Source: Augochlora pura (Eukaryota; Arthropoda; Insecta; Hymenoptera; Halictidae). From it: DNA of 64,000 nucleotides. The stretch is taken from positions 10,238,663 to 10,302,662 of the forward strand of contig NC_135776.1 of the NCBI RefSeq assembly GCF_028453695.1, written 5' to 3'. Below, piece by piece: positions 38,551 through 50,100 of the stretch (positions are counted from its first letter, which is position 1; every line of letters begins with the position of its first letter). The notes beneath the pieces were generated by a model, which worked only from the letters and a program-made list of their open reading frames with translations, ran no database searches and was not told the origin of the DNA. The position numbers were made by a program, and so were the translations under genes.

Positions 38551-38965
38551 TGAATCGTCAGTCAATCAGAGAAGAGTAGTTTTTGTACCTATCCCTATAT
38601 TACCTGCGTTTTCGGGCCCGTATGGGGATATTATCGAGAAACATTACTGTAACTCCAACTCTTGTATTACTCTGGGCTACAATTTAAGCAGTCCATGAAC
38701 AGGACAGAAATTGCTTTCTTCTGATTGGCTGACGGTTCAGTGCTAAGAAAGGACCCATTGCGAACCAGATTCGTACTAAAATGGTAAGGATACCATTGAT
38801 TAGAAAGGAAGAAAAACGAATAAGAGTTGGATGTAAATACGGTAATACCTCAGGTTTTGTACAATTTTTCTACCTTTCTTAGCTTTTGTAAGTATTCCCA
38901 CTATTTTATTATGCATCCAATGCGCAGTGAATCCTGCGTTAACATTGAATCGTCAGGCAATCAGA
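38551..38965. repeat. Three-copy dispersed repeat, two direct and one inverted
   Basis: A 20-base core occurs at 38551-38570 (TGAATCGTCAGTCAATCAGA), at 38946-38965 (TGAATCGTCAGGCAATCAGA) and inverted at 38720-38739 (TGAACCGTCAGCCAATCAGA on the minus strand). Eighteen of 20 positions agree in all three. All copies continue with a weaker shared GAAGCAATTTTTGTCCT-like block. The two direct copies also share about 35 bases upstream (ATGC..ATCCAAT..CAGTG). The core contains a CCAAT-like word. I cannot tell a diverged mobile element from duplicated promoter elements. Confidence 0.65.
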
Positions 38966-39298
38966 TCGAAGCAATTTTTAGTCCTTATGTCGCTAACGGT
39001 GCGTACTGCGGTCGGAAAGTCTTGCACAATTTGAAGTACTACTGTACATACTCAGTATATAATATATAAAATATAGTATATAAAACGGTAACGATAAACA
39101 AAATTCCTCTTCAATGAAGAATGAGGCATAAAAAAGTGTGATGGAGGAGGACATAAAGCCTTGTTCATCGAAAAACTCTAGAAATTTTATAAAACATACA
39201 GTTGGCAAACCTGAGCATTCTGTAACAGAAAATTGGCTAGTTCTATGGAGCTTGATAAAGCATAGAGGCGGTGCTGCTGTATTAGGGAGGGGGGCCTG

Positions 39299-39312
39299 CG
39301 GTCACGTGACCG
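39299..39312. promoter_or_regulatory. Palindromic E-box matching the CLEAR motif
   Basis: CGGTCACGTGACCG is a perfect 14-bp palindrome containing GTCACGTGAC, the consensus bound by TFEB/MITF-type bHLH-Zip factors. It lies in a locally GC-rich segment (39280-39340) directly before a donor-like ACCAG/GTACGA. That fits a promoter or first noncoding exon for lingerer, whose coding start is 1.8 kb downstream. Binding and promoter activity are inferred. Confidence 0.5.
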
Positions 39313-39507
39313 AGCTGCGTTTTGAGCGCTCTAACCAGGTACGAACAAATTCGTTGTTTTTTTCATGGTTTTTCGCGCGCCACGGCCGAAAAAGCCGAGG
39401 CGTCGTGAATTTCGCTTGTTTCTGACTCCGGACGTGTCCTCTGAATACGCAAACATCGCTTATAATAACTGTGAGTTACTTGCGAATATTTTAACTCGAT
39501 CGTCTTA

Positions 39508-39994
39508 CGGAGATCTATCAATGCTCCACCGCGGCGATGGTTGACAAGCCTTCCTCGCAAATCCAGAAATGGCGTCTACCGTGCACATGGTCTGCAGAAA
39601 ATATTCCACATCAACGTCGTTGTACTGATTCAGGAGTAAAAAAAAACCTACACGGCTGATTTCTTTATCATCCATTCGAAGAATTTTTGCCACTCGCTCA
39701 CAAGCAACAACGCAACGAAGAAGGTGTTTTTTGTGATGCGCCCAATAATCCTCCTTCGTCATATTCTCACCGCGCACGTCAAAATTTATCTTTTTCTTTT
39801 TATTATCTCGTCAATTTTTCAAAGCTTTTGTATTGCAAAAAATTCCGAGTACTTTTGGTATTCCAAGGTAAGCCTTGTTCTTTGTGTTGGGTAGCATGAT
39901 CCTCTGAAATTTCGCAAAACTTGCAAACACCAGCAGGATTGTTCCACACATTGCTGTGACGCTTAGATATTCGTTCTTCTCTTAGGCAACCGTT
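39508..39994 (-). pseudogene. Frameshifted coding-like remnant, family unknown
   Basis: Two overlapping minus-strand frames read like one protein interrupted by a one-base shift near 39807-39812. The first (39994 to a stop at 39803) includes SKRHSNVWNNPAGVCKFCEI and EDHATQHKEQGLPWN, with a C-x2-C...H-x3-H pattern like a small zinc finger. The second frame runs to a stop at 39508 and includes MTKEDYWAHHKKHLL and MDDKEISRVGFFLLLNQYND. Both are much less AT-biased than the flanks. It could be a decayed gene, a captured transposon fragment, or exons of an active gene with an assembly indel or a splice I cannot place. I do not recognise the family. Confidence 0.35.
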
Positions 39995-41139
39995 TTAGGA
40001 AAAACGTGACTATTTTAAGAAATTCTTGTTAAATTAATTGACTTCTTATTTATTGCCACAAGTTGACTCTAACCTGTTCATCTTTTTTCAAAGCCCAAAA
40101 TTCAGATAATATTTCGTAAACGTTCTTTTGCGTTTTATGTTGATTTTGTTGTAATACGTCGTTTTATACTGTGTTTTCGTCATCATGATTTGATTTTCTT
40201 TTTTATCGATACACGTTTTATTAATTCGCACATATTTCTTTACTTTTACAGTTTTTCTTATCTAGGTTATTTTCAATACAAATCTGTGTCATTGTTGTAA
40301 ATTCCTTCAGAATGTAACTTCCAAAAACTGTTGGTTTACATATATTAGGGTGGAAATTTGCAATGATAATGGTTATGTTACAACCAATGCAAATTAAATC
40401 GAATCAAATCTATTATAATATACACATAATTTATTAACAGAAATTTTATTTAAGGTTGTATTGTTTTTATACGTTTATTTGTATATGCAAATATTTAGAG
40501 TGAACTTTGTTGATAGAGGAAATATGATTATATCAGCTCTTGTAGTATTATTTAATATTGTTTATTAGCTTATAATAACAAAGTGTTTATTTTCTATTTT
40601 TATAGCCTTTTTAAACTGTTGTATATATGCGATACTCAAACAGCTATTTATTCATCTTATGTATTCCATAAGTAAATATAAAGTTTGCTATTTATCATTG
40701 TAAAAGAAAGGATTTGTTTATTGTTTCTTCAAATATTTACTATTATTATTTATATTGAAAGATATGTTTCATGTTGAAAGTTTTGATAGTTTTTTGATGA
40801 ATTCAGTTATAAATTTATCATTACAACTATCATGGATATGCGAAAATTGAAATGTCTATTTAACAATGATAGTAATAATAATGATTACATAAAATAAGGA
40901 GATTATCTATAATTATGATATGTATAATGGAACTTATAAACTAAGTGAAACACATTTAAGTAACATCCAAGATTTGATACGTATGTTAAAGAAGTAACAA
41001 GTGTTTTTAAATCTTAACTTTAATGATCTGTTTGTATTACAAGTATGAAATCAAATGTTTGTTTTGTTACAGACTGTAAATAGAGAGTGTACATAGTGTG
41101 ATAGGTGAGTGATATAGGTGTGTGGGATTTTAGTTGGCC

Positions 41140-44100
41140 ATGAGTTCAAGCAACAAATCGGTGTCCTCCGGCGGGAGGAGCACCAATAAAAACAAATCTT
41201 CACAACAACATGGGAAGTCGGATCATCATCAAACTAAATCATCAGATTCAACAAAACATGAAAAAGCACAGGTCAGCGAGGCCAATTACTTTCATCGTCA
41301 TTACATTTAGATGTTTTCCAACAATTTATATTATTGAAAGTTCTCTGTTTAAAAACTGTGATCTTTTTAGTCAAACGCTATTCAGGCACGCCATACACAA
41401 ATAATCGATACTAGAATGGGTAGTGGCGAAGATCCTATTCTAAAGGAGCGTATAAAGCAGGTCATGGATATGACCAGACGCTCAGAGGATGAAGTTGTTA
41501 TGGCATTGCATGATAGTGATGGAGACTTTGATCGTGCTGTTAATGATCTCCTGGAAGGTGTGAAAACAGAATGGGAAGTAAAAAAGAAAAAGCCTCGTCA
41601 ACCTAGTGGTTCCAAGCAAAACACAGATGCTTCTGGTGGTCAGGATGAAGGTGGCGATTGGGACGAACGACGTAATCAACGTGGTGGCGGACCTCCTCGA
41701 ATGCGAGGACGTGCTAATCATGACAATCGTGGATGTAAGTTTACAAATACCATTAGGATGAAATTAAATTCAAGTTGAATGTACGAGATTCATGATATGA
41801 GTTTCAATTACTACTTAAAGGCAGGGTTTTAAAGAATATACTTATAATGTACTGATATTATATGAACTTGTAAGTAATTTGACATTAAGAAGAATCAAAA
41901 TTTTCATAAATGGTACTTGAATTTATCTAGCCCAATTTCAATCTACTTGAATATTGAAAGTCATTCAAAATAATTGAAAAAGTTCAAAGCAAGTTATTTT
42001 GACTAAGCTAACAGTTTTGGTATTAAATATACAGCTAAGTAAAACAAATTTTTACTTAGGGCGTGGCAGAGAAAATAAAGAAAATGAAAGAAATATGGAG
42101 GATGGTGTTCGTGATGGCAGCTACAGCGGTAACAGGAGAGGGAGAGGTGGTTCAGGAAGACCAGGTAGAGGTGGCCGAGGTGGAGGAAGAGGACTTGGTC
42201 CAAGAACATTCGCCAATCGTAACGACCCCTCATCCACTTCATCGCCTCACAATTACAATCGATCAATTGATACATGGACAGGTAACGATGAACAACAACA
42301 AACTGTTCAGGAACCAAAGATGGGTGAGCTTCTTTCACATAAACTTTAGTTGTAAAAGATTTAAATTATTTCGAACACTTACTTCATCGATATGTAATGT
42401 ATACGAATAGATGCATGGAATAATTTGGATTCTACAGAAGACTGGGACAATGAAGAATACACAGGTTCACTGGCAGATACGAAAGTTTTTACCCCGAGTA
42501 CATTTGTACCAGAGCCTACAGCTTCTGTAGAAGAACCGAAAATTGAAGATCTTCCATCAGTGCAGACTAATCAAAATGTAAATTTGGCATTAATACAACA
42601 AGAAGTACGTTATTTACTTATTACGTAATATTTCATTTGTAATATTATCTAAAAATCTATTTCTTTTTATTAAATCTATACTGCAGGAACTACCAAAACT
42701 TACGGAAATATCACCGATACAGCAGCAGACACTGATTCAACAGTCTCAGCAACAACAGGCTGTCCTGAACCTACCGACAATGCAACTATCACAGCAACCA
42801 AATGCTATGAGCGGCGGCGTATTAACAGCTGCACAAACACAGTATTTGACACAACTCACTCAACAAACGAGTGAAAATCTAAAAGCGGCTGGACAAACAA
42901 CATTTTCGTCGTCAATAACCAGCCAAGTAATTGAAACACATATTAATTTATTTCATTATAATATTAATAGGACATTATATTTATAATGCAATATTTTATA
43001 AACTTATTAGCCGCAAAGGCAAATGAAACAACGTCCACGAGTGCCACCGCCTTCGAAGATCCCATCTAGTGCTGTAGAAATGCCAGGTGATGCCGTAAAC
43101 AGCGGTATTGGATTTCTTGATGTTCAATTCGGAGCTTTAGAATTCGGCAGCGATTCGAGTTCTCTTGATGGCTCTGCGAACGAAAAATTCAATGCAGTTA
43201 GTAACGCGATTCCTAGCACAGATGTGACTTCTACCACGAATGCTGTAAACACTGCCAATACAAATAATTCGTTGGATATTGAGACAACACAAACATCAAC
43301 AACACCTTTCAATACTACTTCTCAAATGGTAATTGATATATTAACGGTATAGCGACAACTAAAAATATTTGGTAATTTTTTAGAAGCTTGATCTTCTTAC
43401 TGAAATTTTGTGTATACAAAATGTTGCACTTCTCACATATCTTAAGGAACTTCGAATATCTCATTTTTTGTTAACAATAGAAAAGAAAATTAAATTTCAA
43501 AGAGAAAATATTGTGTTAAACAATAATTTTCGGGCTCCAATTCTCGGAGATTCTAGTCATAAAATTTTGTTAACAAGACTATATTTTTATTATTTTCATA
43601 TAATAGAGAAGATAAGATAAAGCCAATGAGGTAAATATCCTAAACATGATATAACTTTGAATACCAAAAATAAATGGTAATAAATAACTTTTGAGAAAAA
43701 TTTTGCAAAGTTAAATAATTGTTACCATAGTTTGTCTCCGCAATACAATATAACATTTGTTTAAAATATAGTTTTGTATTTTTAATACTTAAGAAAATAA
43801 TTGCAGACATACCTTTAATGTAAGCAAAGTTCCTCAGTTTACATCTAAAAATTGTCGAAACTGATAAGCAGAGCAAACTTCTAAATAATTATCGATATTT
43901 GTTTTACCTCTTGGTAGTGATTAAGTAACATTTTTTTTCAGTTATCAAATAGTGACAATTTACCAGTTTCAAGCGAACATTCAATGAACGCTCAAAGTTT
44001 TACTGCTCGTGGTAATACTACCGGACAGACATTAGATATAACCAAGCAAGATTTCACCTCGCAAGTTTCACCGGGGAGTGCAACATCATATGGTACAACA

Positions 44101-47100
44101 ACAACTTATCAGTCTCAGAAATCATCGTTCCAGGCACCGACTGCAGCACCAAACACCTATAATGCATATTCCACAAATGCTCCATCTGCTCAGTCATCTT
44201 TTCAAACAGCGTCAGGCACTAGTGCTAATAGTTATTCTGCAACGTCGACTGTTACACAAGCAAGTTACAATTCTTCCTCGTCGTTCCCTCAAGCCAATAC
44301 ATCGACTTTTAGTCAAGCTTCACCTTCTGCGCCAGCATCAGCAACCTCTGGTTATAACCAACCAACGACTACTAACCAGGTAACTCATATAAAAATATAG
44401 TACTAATAGACAAATGATTGTACAGTGATTCGCATTAATAATTGGACACCGTTTAAGATTATATATGACCATTGTGCATGAATGAATTCGTGTTGACATA
44501 ATATATATATCAATCAATATATACCAATATTAATTAAATATTTACACATCATTTAGAACGGAATAATTATAACAAAGCATGTATGCAACATTCTTTGAAA
44601 GAAAATTGTATGGTTACATAAAATAATATGTGTATTATGAAATAGGTTTATCAGTCTGCAAGTGGTTACGTACCTACTACGACATCACAATACCAAGCAC
44701 AGTCTGTAGCAACAAATACTGTGTCAAACAGTAGTACAGGGTATCAAACAAGTGGCTATCAAGGGTCGTCTTCATTTCAGTCGACACCACAAGCATACCA
44801 ACCATCTGGTACAACGTTTACTTCACCTATCACACAAACATCTGGAGCTTATCAGAGTGCAGCACAATCTGTAAGTGCCTAATTTTAATATGATTTTTCC
44901 CCAATTTACTTTACAAGGGATATTCATGCGAAATTATTATATGGAATCTCTTCCAAGCTAAACATTTAAAAATACAAGAATACATTTTTATTTGTTGCAT
45001 ATTGTATGAATGTATGTGTGTACTAATGTCAATGTCAGTTCACAATAGAAAGTTTGAAATCCTGATGTATTTTACAGCGATTTCTTACAATTTGTGATTA
45101 ATATCCTCAACGTAAATAATAAATAAGTTTTATTACTTTTCATAAAGATTTCGGACATAGCTGTTATTCTTGTTCTCGGTTATTTTCTTATCTTAGTATG
45201 TAAGTTTCCTTAAAATTAGCAACTTAGAGTTTGATGATGTCCTTTGTTAGTTAAAATTAATATTGACACTTTTCAGAGATCATTAACACGTTAAGCGCCA
45301 CGCCGGTCCCTAGGGACCGGCGCTAGATTTTCCGTTCAGTTCGCATCGGTCCCTGCGGACCGGCGATTTTTTGTTCTTCTATCGCGGCGCGTGTGTCGAT
45401 CCTTGCTTACTCGTATGACTGAACAGTTAAATTATGCGATATCGGTTTTTGTTTGTTCAATTTGGACCGGAAAGTCTAGCGTCGGTCCGTAGGGAAAACT
45501 GTGACGCTTAACGTGTTAAATTGCGTTTATAGGTGTACGCGAGTGCATATGGTACATATGCAAGCCAACCGCAAACGGTGTCCCACAATCATAAGTTGAA
45601 CAGTAATACAGCAAAAGATTCTCAGTATGATAGTAATACAACGACATCAAACAGTTCTCTTGCAACTACAACAGCACCTACATTGGGCCTTAGCTCTGCC
45701 TCCGTAAACAGTTCACAAACTAAAGTTACGAATTCTAACGGTGAGTTGAATTTCTGATTAAGTAACAATGAAAATACTTAAATAATTAATGGGAATAAGA
45801 ATTTTATTAATATGATTTTTAATTAGCTGTACCAAAAAGTACATCAAGTGGTGTAGTAACGGGTAGTAGTGGCACTGGAAATATGACTGGTGGTGGTGCA
45901 GCTGGCAGCATGACACCGATGTTAAGTCATCAATACATTATGGGCCAGGGTGTACCTTATGCGTTTCAGCAACCAGTGTACAGTTACGAGGAATTGCAAC
46001 TAATGCAGCCAAGACTACCGCACATGGTCAGTTATTATTTTATTGATAAATATATTTCTGCAACCGAGTCAAGTGCAAATTATGTCTTCTATTTCTTGAT
46101 GTAATCTGTACTTTATTCGATTCAAATTCTTCTTCAGAGTAATGTACATATTAGAAGGGATATATTTATAAATTTCAAGTCTAATATCACATAATTAACA
46201 CGTTGACTACTGAGCAAAAATCTTGAAATATTCTACAGATTTAAATGAATTTGACAACTAAACAAACGCTAAAAAGTTCAAATTTGTCTCATTGCTTACT
46301 CTTTCAACTTCTAGATTCTATAAAGAAAGACTTCGTAGAACTGATGTTATTAATATTTTTAAATGCACATCAATTTAACACAGAAATATTCTTTACAGTA
46401 TATTTGTTCTTTGATATCAATTTAATCTTATACAAATTATTTTTGTTATTATTACAACTAAAGAGGTATTGAGTAATAAAGATCACAAATCACACGTCAG
46501 TCAACTTGTTAGTTGATTGAAATTTTTAATTGAACAAATAAAATTAATAGCTGCATTTTGAAAGCAGAAATGATATTTCGGGTGTACTACTCTGAAGCGT
46601 ACTATTCTATTTTATGTTATGATCACCTAGTAAAAAGAATGCTGAAGTAATCGTTTCTTTACTGCTTGGTAGCTGCTCGTTACTTCAATATTTTTTTAAA
46701 GGAATTATGAATATCTATTCACATGCTCATCCTCATGATGGCACAAGAAGTTTACTGTATTGTTCCATAGTGAGATGTGTCGCATCAATTAATAATTGGA
46801 GAGGTTTTAATTTCTGATATACTATTTTGTAGAAAAGTGAAACTGTCTGTGATCAATTCGGAAAGAATATAGTTAAAAGTTTAATTACTTTGAGATAAGT
46901 CTTTCTGACCCAATCAGAAAATTTCGTATACCATATTCGAATATCCACTGATCGTTTTAACTCATACTAGATGGTTAGTAATAAGTTAGATCGTTTTGAT
47001 CATAGACGCGCTGTAGCTTACACATTTTTCTTCCTTTCCTTTTTATGATTTCAGTTGCTCCATATCTCATGTCACGTAATTGAAACTGTCTGAGAATATA

Positions 47101-50100
47101 AAATATTGTAATTTCCAAGTGGTTAAGTTGTACTTTGTTTCATATTCTTTTTTTTAACCCTTTCATTCCACGCGATGACCTTAGGATAGGAGTGCCAACC
47201 CATAGATGGGCACCAACTTCAGTACAGAGGCGGTCCTTCCGTACATAGAGACGGACCATACTTGCGGCTACATGTGCCGTATAGAAAGGGTTAAAGAATG
47301 CGCGCTTGTTGTTTATATTATCATTACTATTAGTACAATCATTACCGCTAGTAACAATTAGCTGTACCACAACCAGACATGAGAGATGAAAAGTTCACAA
47401 GTTTCTGCAAGACTTACTTTAAATATATATATATATTTTATTTTTCTTACTTTATAAAAGTAAAATAAAAGAGACAGGTACAACTCGAACCGCATGTTAT
47501 CTACCTTATACCCAGTACGCGTAGAATTAGCTATTAGTTAGCCTTCTTGTATTTGGAGTACACAGTGTATGCATGTAGTTTTGTGTTTGGCCTTCCTGAC
47601 TAACCTGCAGCCAACTACTGGTTACTATGACGCGGCTTTGGGCTATCAGACAACCGGCCCAGCTACCAGTCTCGGTGGAGGACGAGGAGATACGCTTTCC
47701 GGTGTACAAGGTGTCCAAGGGGTACAGGGTGTACAAGGAGGCTATACCAGTATTAGTGACGCCAGGTTCGCCAGAAGCGACAGCAATGCGTCACCGGTTC
47801 CATCCACTATGTCACAACAGGTGAGGTTCAAGCACTTGGTAGATTTGACAATCAGCTTAACAGCGTTATTGCAAATATTTGGACAATTATTTTTGTACCT
47901 TCGATCTAATGACGCATTCGTAATATATCCCATGACAAGTTGATAAGTCACTCTTGGATTTTTCGTATTTGCTAAAGCCAATGATATATACAAGGATTTT
48001 ATTTGTAGGTCCGTGTAAAGTATTTTTTTCTCAACAATAGAAATACCTATACTCGGATTACGAGAAAGTTTGTAGTAAGAAATGGGACTCCTGGGATGAA
48101 TCCACTGAATGGAAAATGTCGATAAAGCATTGTTTCTCTCATTTTCAAAAATTTCATAAAATTTATCACCGCTTATACTTCCAAGATTACCATTAAATTA
48201 CTAATTTTTATTCAACAAGGACAAAAAGAGTATATCAAGGGCAAGCCTTGCAGTTCATTTTTATAGTCGCTAATTTTGAACTACGCATGTATACGTGTAT
48301 CTCCAGTACTCGTATAAAACCGGGATCTCTATTATGTATATAATTTCTAATATATTTTATATATTAAAGTGTCCATTCTCGACACGCGAGCAACATTGCC
48401 ACCGATACTTTGGCTTCCAGTACCTATGTTAAAATCTTATTTTTGCTATTTTAACATATCACTCATTGTTTTTTCGTATTATGTATACCTTCGATGGATG
48501 CAAGAAAGACATTTTGCCTTTCGTTTCAATTTGCAATCCGTTTCAGCATCCTTTAACGAATGGGTACACAAAGTTCTAGGTAAACTATAACAAACTGAGG
48601 GTTGCTATATTCCGGAGAAAAGAAATAACAAAAGATTTGGTACAATCACCTTCAAGCTGTTATTTTAGCTTAGAAAATTTCCAATCGAATCACTAGCAGC
48701 AGTATAAATCAAGCAGATCATGTTCCGTGATGCAGCCTTTCTACGTCGTGTTTTCAACATTTTCCATGTCATGCGTTCTTGTTGTAAAATATTAACATTT
48801 TATTAACATAATTGTTCACAATTTTATCTCATTCGCATGTTCATTATTTTCTTCATTTACGAGCTTAAAGTAATTTATAAATCTAATATACATATATCGT
48901 TTGTACGCAATTGTTCTTCAAAGAATAATCTTTACTAAAGTCACGGAAATAAGATGATCTTAAGATTTTATTCTTTTTCATCTTTTCGTTCAACTTTCTC
49001 TTTCATCTTGCAAATTATTTTCTTTAAGTATTCTCAAATTTTTGTTAACTGTACATCTCGTACCATTCTTTTAATTTATAAGACAATTATTTCATTAATC
49101 ATAATGAACCGTATTTAATTACTCTCGTATTGTTCTTCAGCTTGGAAAAGAAAATGAACAATTTGGCAAGAGGAAATATGATTATCGGCAATTGAAAAAG
49201 CAAGTTGCGAGGCTCGACTAATCGTATTTCATCTTCCAAATTACAGTCAATTTTCATTCCCACACCACTGGAAACTCGTCTTTTCGCAGTCTTTCACTGA
49301 TTTAAATATTAAACAACTTAAAAACATAAACAATAATAAAAATAATTTTTCTTCATTATCACCAGGAAATAGATATTCTATACACACTTATATATACATA
49401 AAAAATCTTGTCCAGATCAGTGGTTTTTAAAAACACGGAAAATCCAAACATTGCCCTATCATTCTGTCGAGGAGTGTAGATTCAAGTAATTCCCGTTCTC
49501 TTTTTGTTCGTATTATTTACAGACTGCTACGCAGCACCAGCAGCCAATGATGAATCCTGCACTTCCTCCGACATATGCATATTTTGCATATGGCAGTGGA
49601 ATTGTGCCAGGTGCCTTCCAGTATGGAACCCCTACTGCTATTTATCCTGTAAGTCAAACGAATGCCTGCTCTCTTTTCAGTAATGAAAAAGAAAGATGTT
49701 TTCTTTTAATTTACCGAAACAATTTATTACAGCAGATAGCTACTGCTGGTAATGCAGGTACAAACAGTGGTGCATATAGCGCTAAACCGGGAAGCTACGG
49801 TTCAGGATATGGAGCTGGTGCAAACTATGATGCTCTAGCATCAGCAGGACCCTCTGCAGAGTATAAAGGTGCAGGAAACAGTTATACCAGTACACAGACT
49901 GGTAAAACGGGAACATCTACTGGAAACACTAATACTGGTGGATCATCTGCAACTGACATAAGTGCGACTATGTACCCGAAGACTCATGTGACACTTGGTA
50001 AAGTGAATGTAAGTGTTTTTCTAGTAGTTATTATGACAAGAGTATATATTTTACTTCAATACGTTGTAAGTCGTAAATTAAACTTTAAAAGTCGGTCTCG

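Larger units (their letters stand above)
37571..41139. other. PCID2-lingerer intergenic region
   Basis: 3.6 kb between divergent PCID2 (-) and lingerer (+). It contains a W/H-rich minus-strand ORF (37666-37986), a three-copy 20-bp repeat (38551-38965), a palindromic E-box at 39299-39312 just upstream of a possible noncoding exon, and frameshifted coding-like sequence on the minus strand (39508-39994). A candidate 5' UTR exon of lingerer ends at a donor (ACCAG/GTACGA) near 39338, and another begins after an acceptor at 41072. From 40020 to 41070 the sequence is AT-rich with nothing recognised. Confidence 0.5.

Noticed and set aside
42003..42410. Overlapping frames opposite and alongside the lingerer RGG exon
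   Set aside because: Shadow frames of a glycine/arginine-rich exon; they do not join to other exons.
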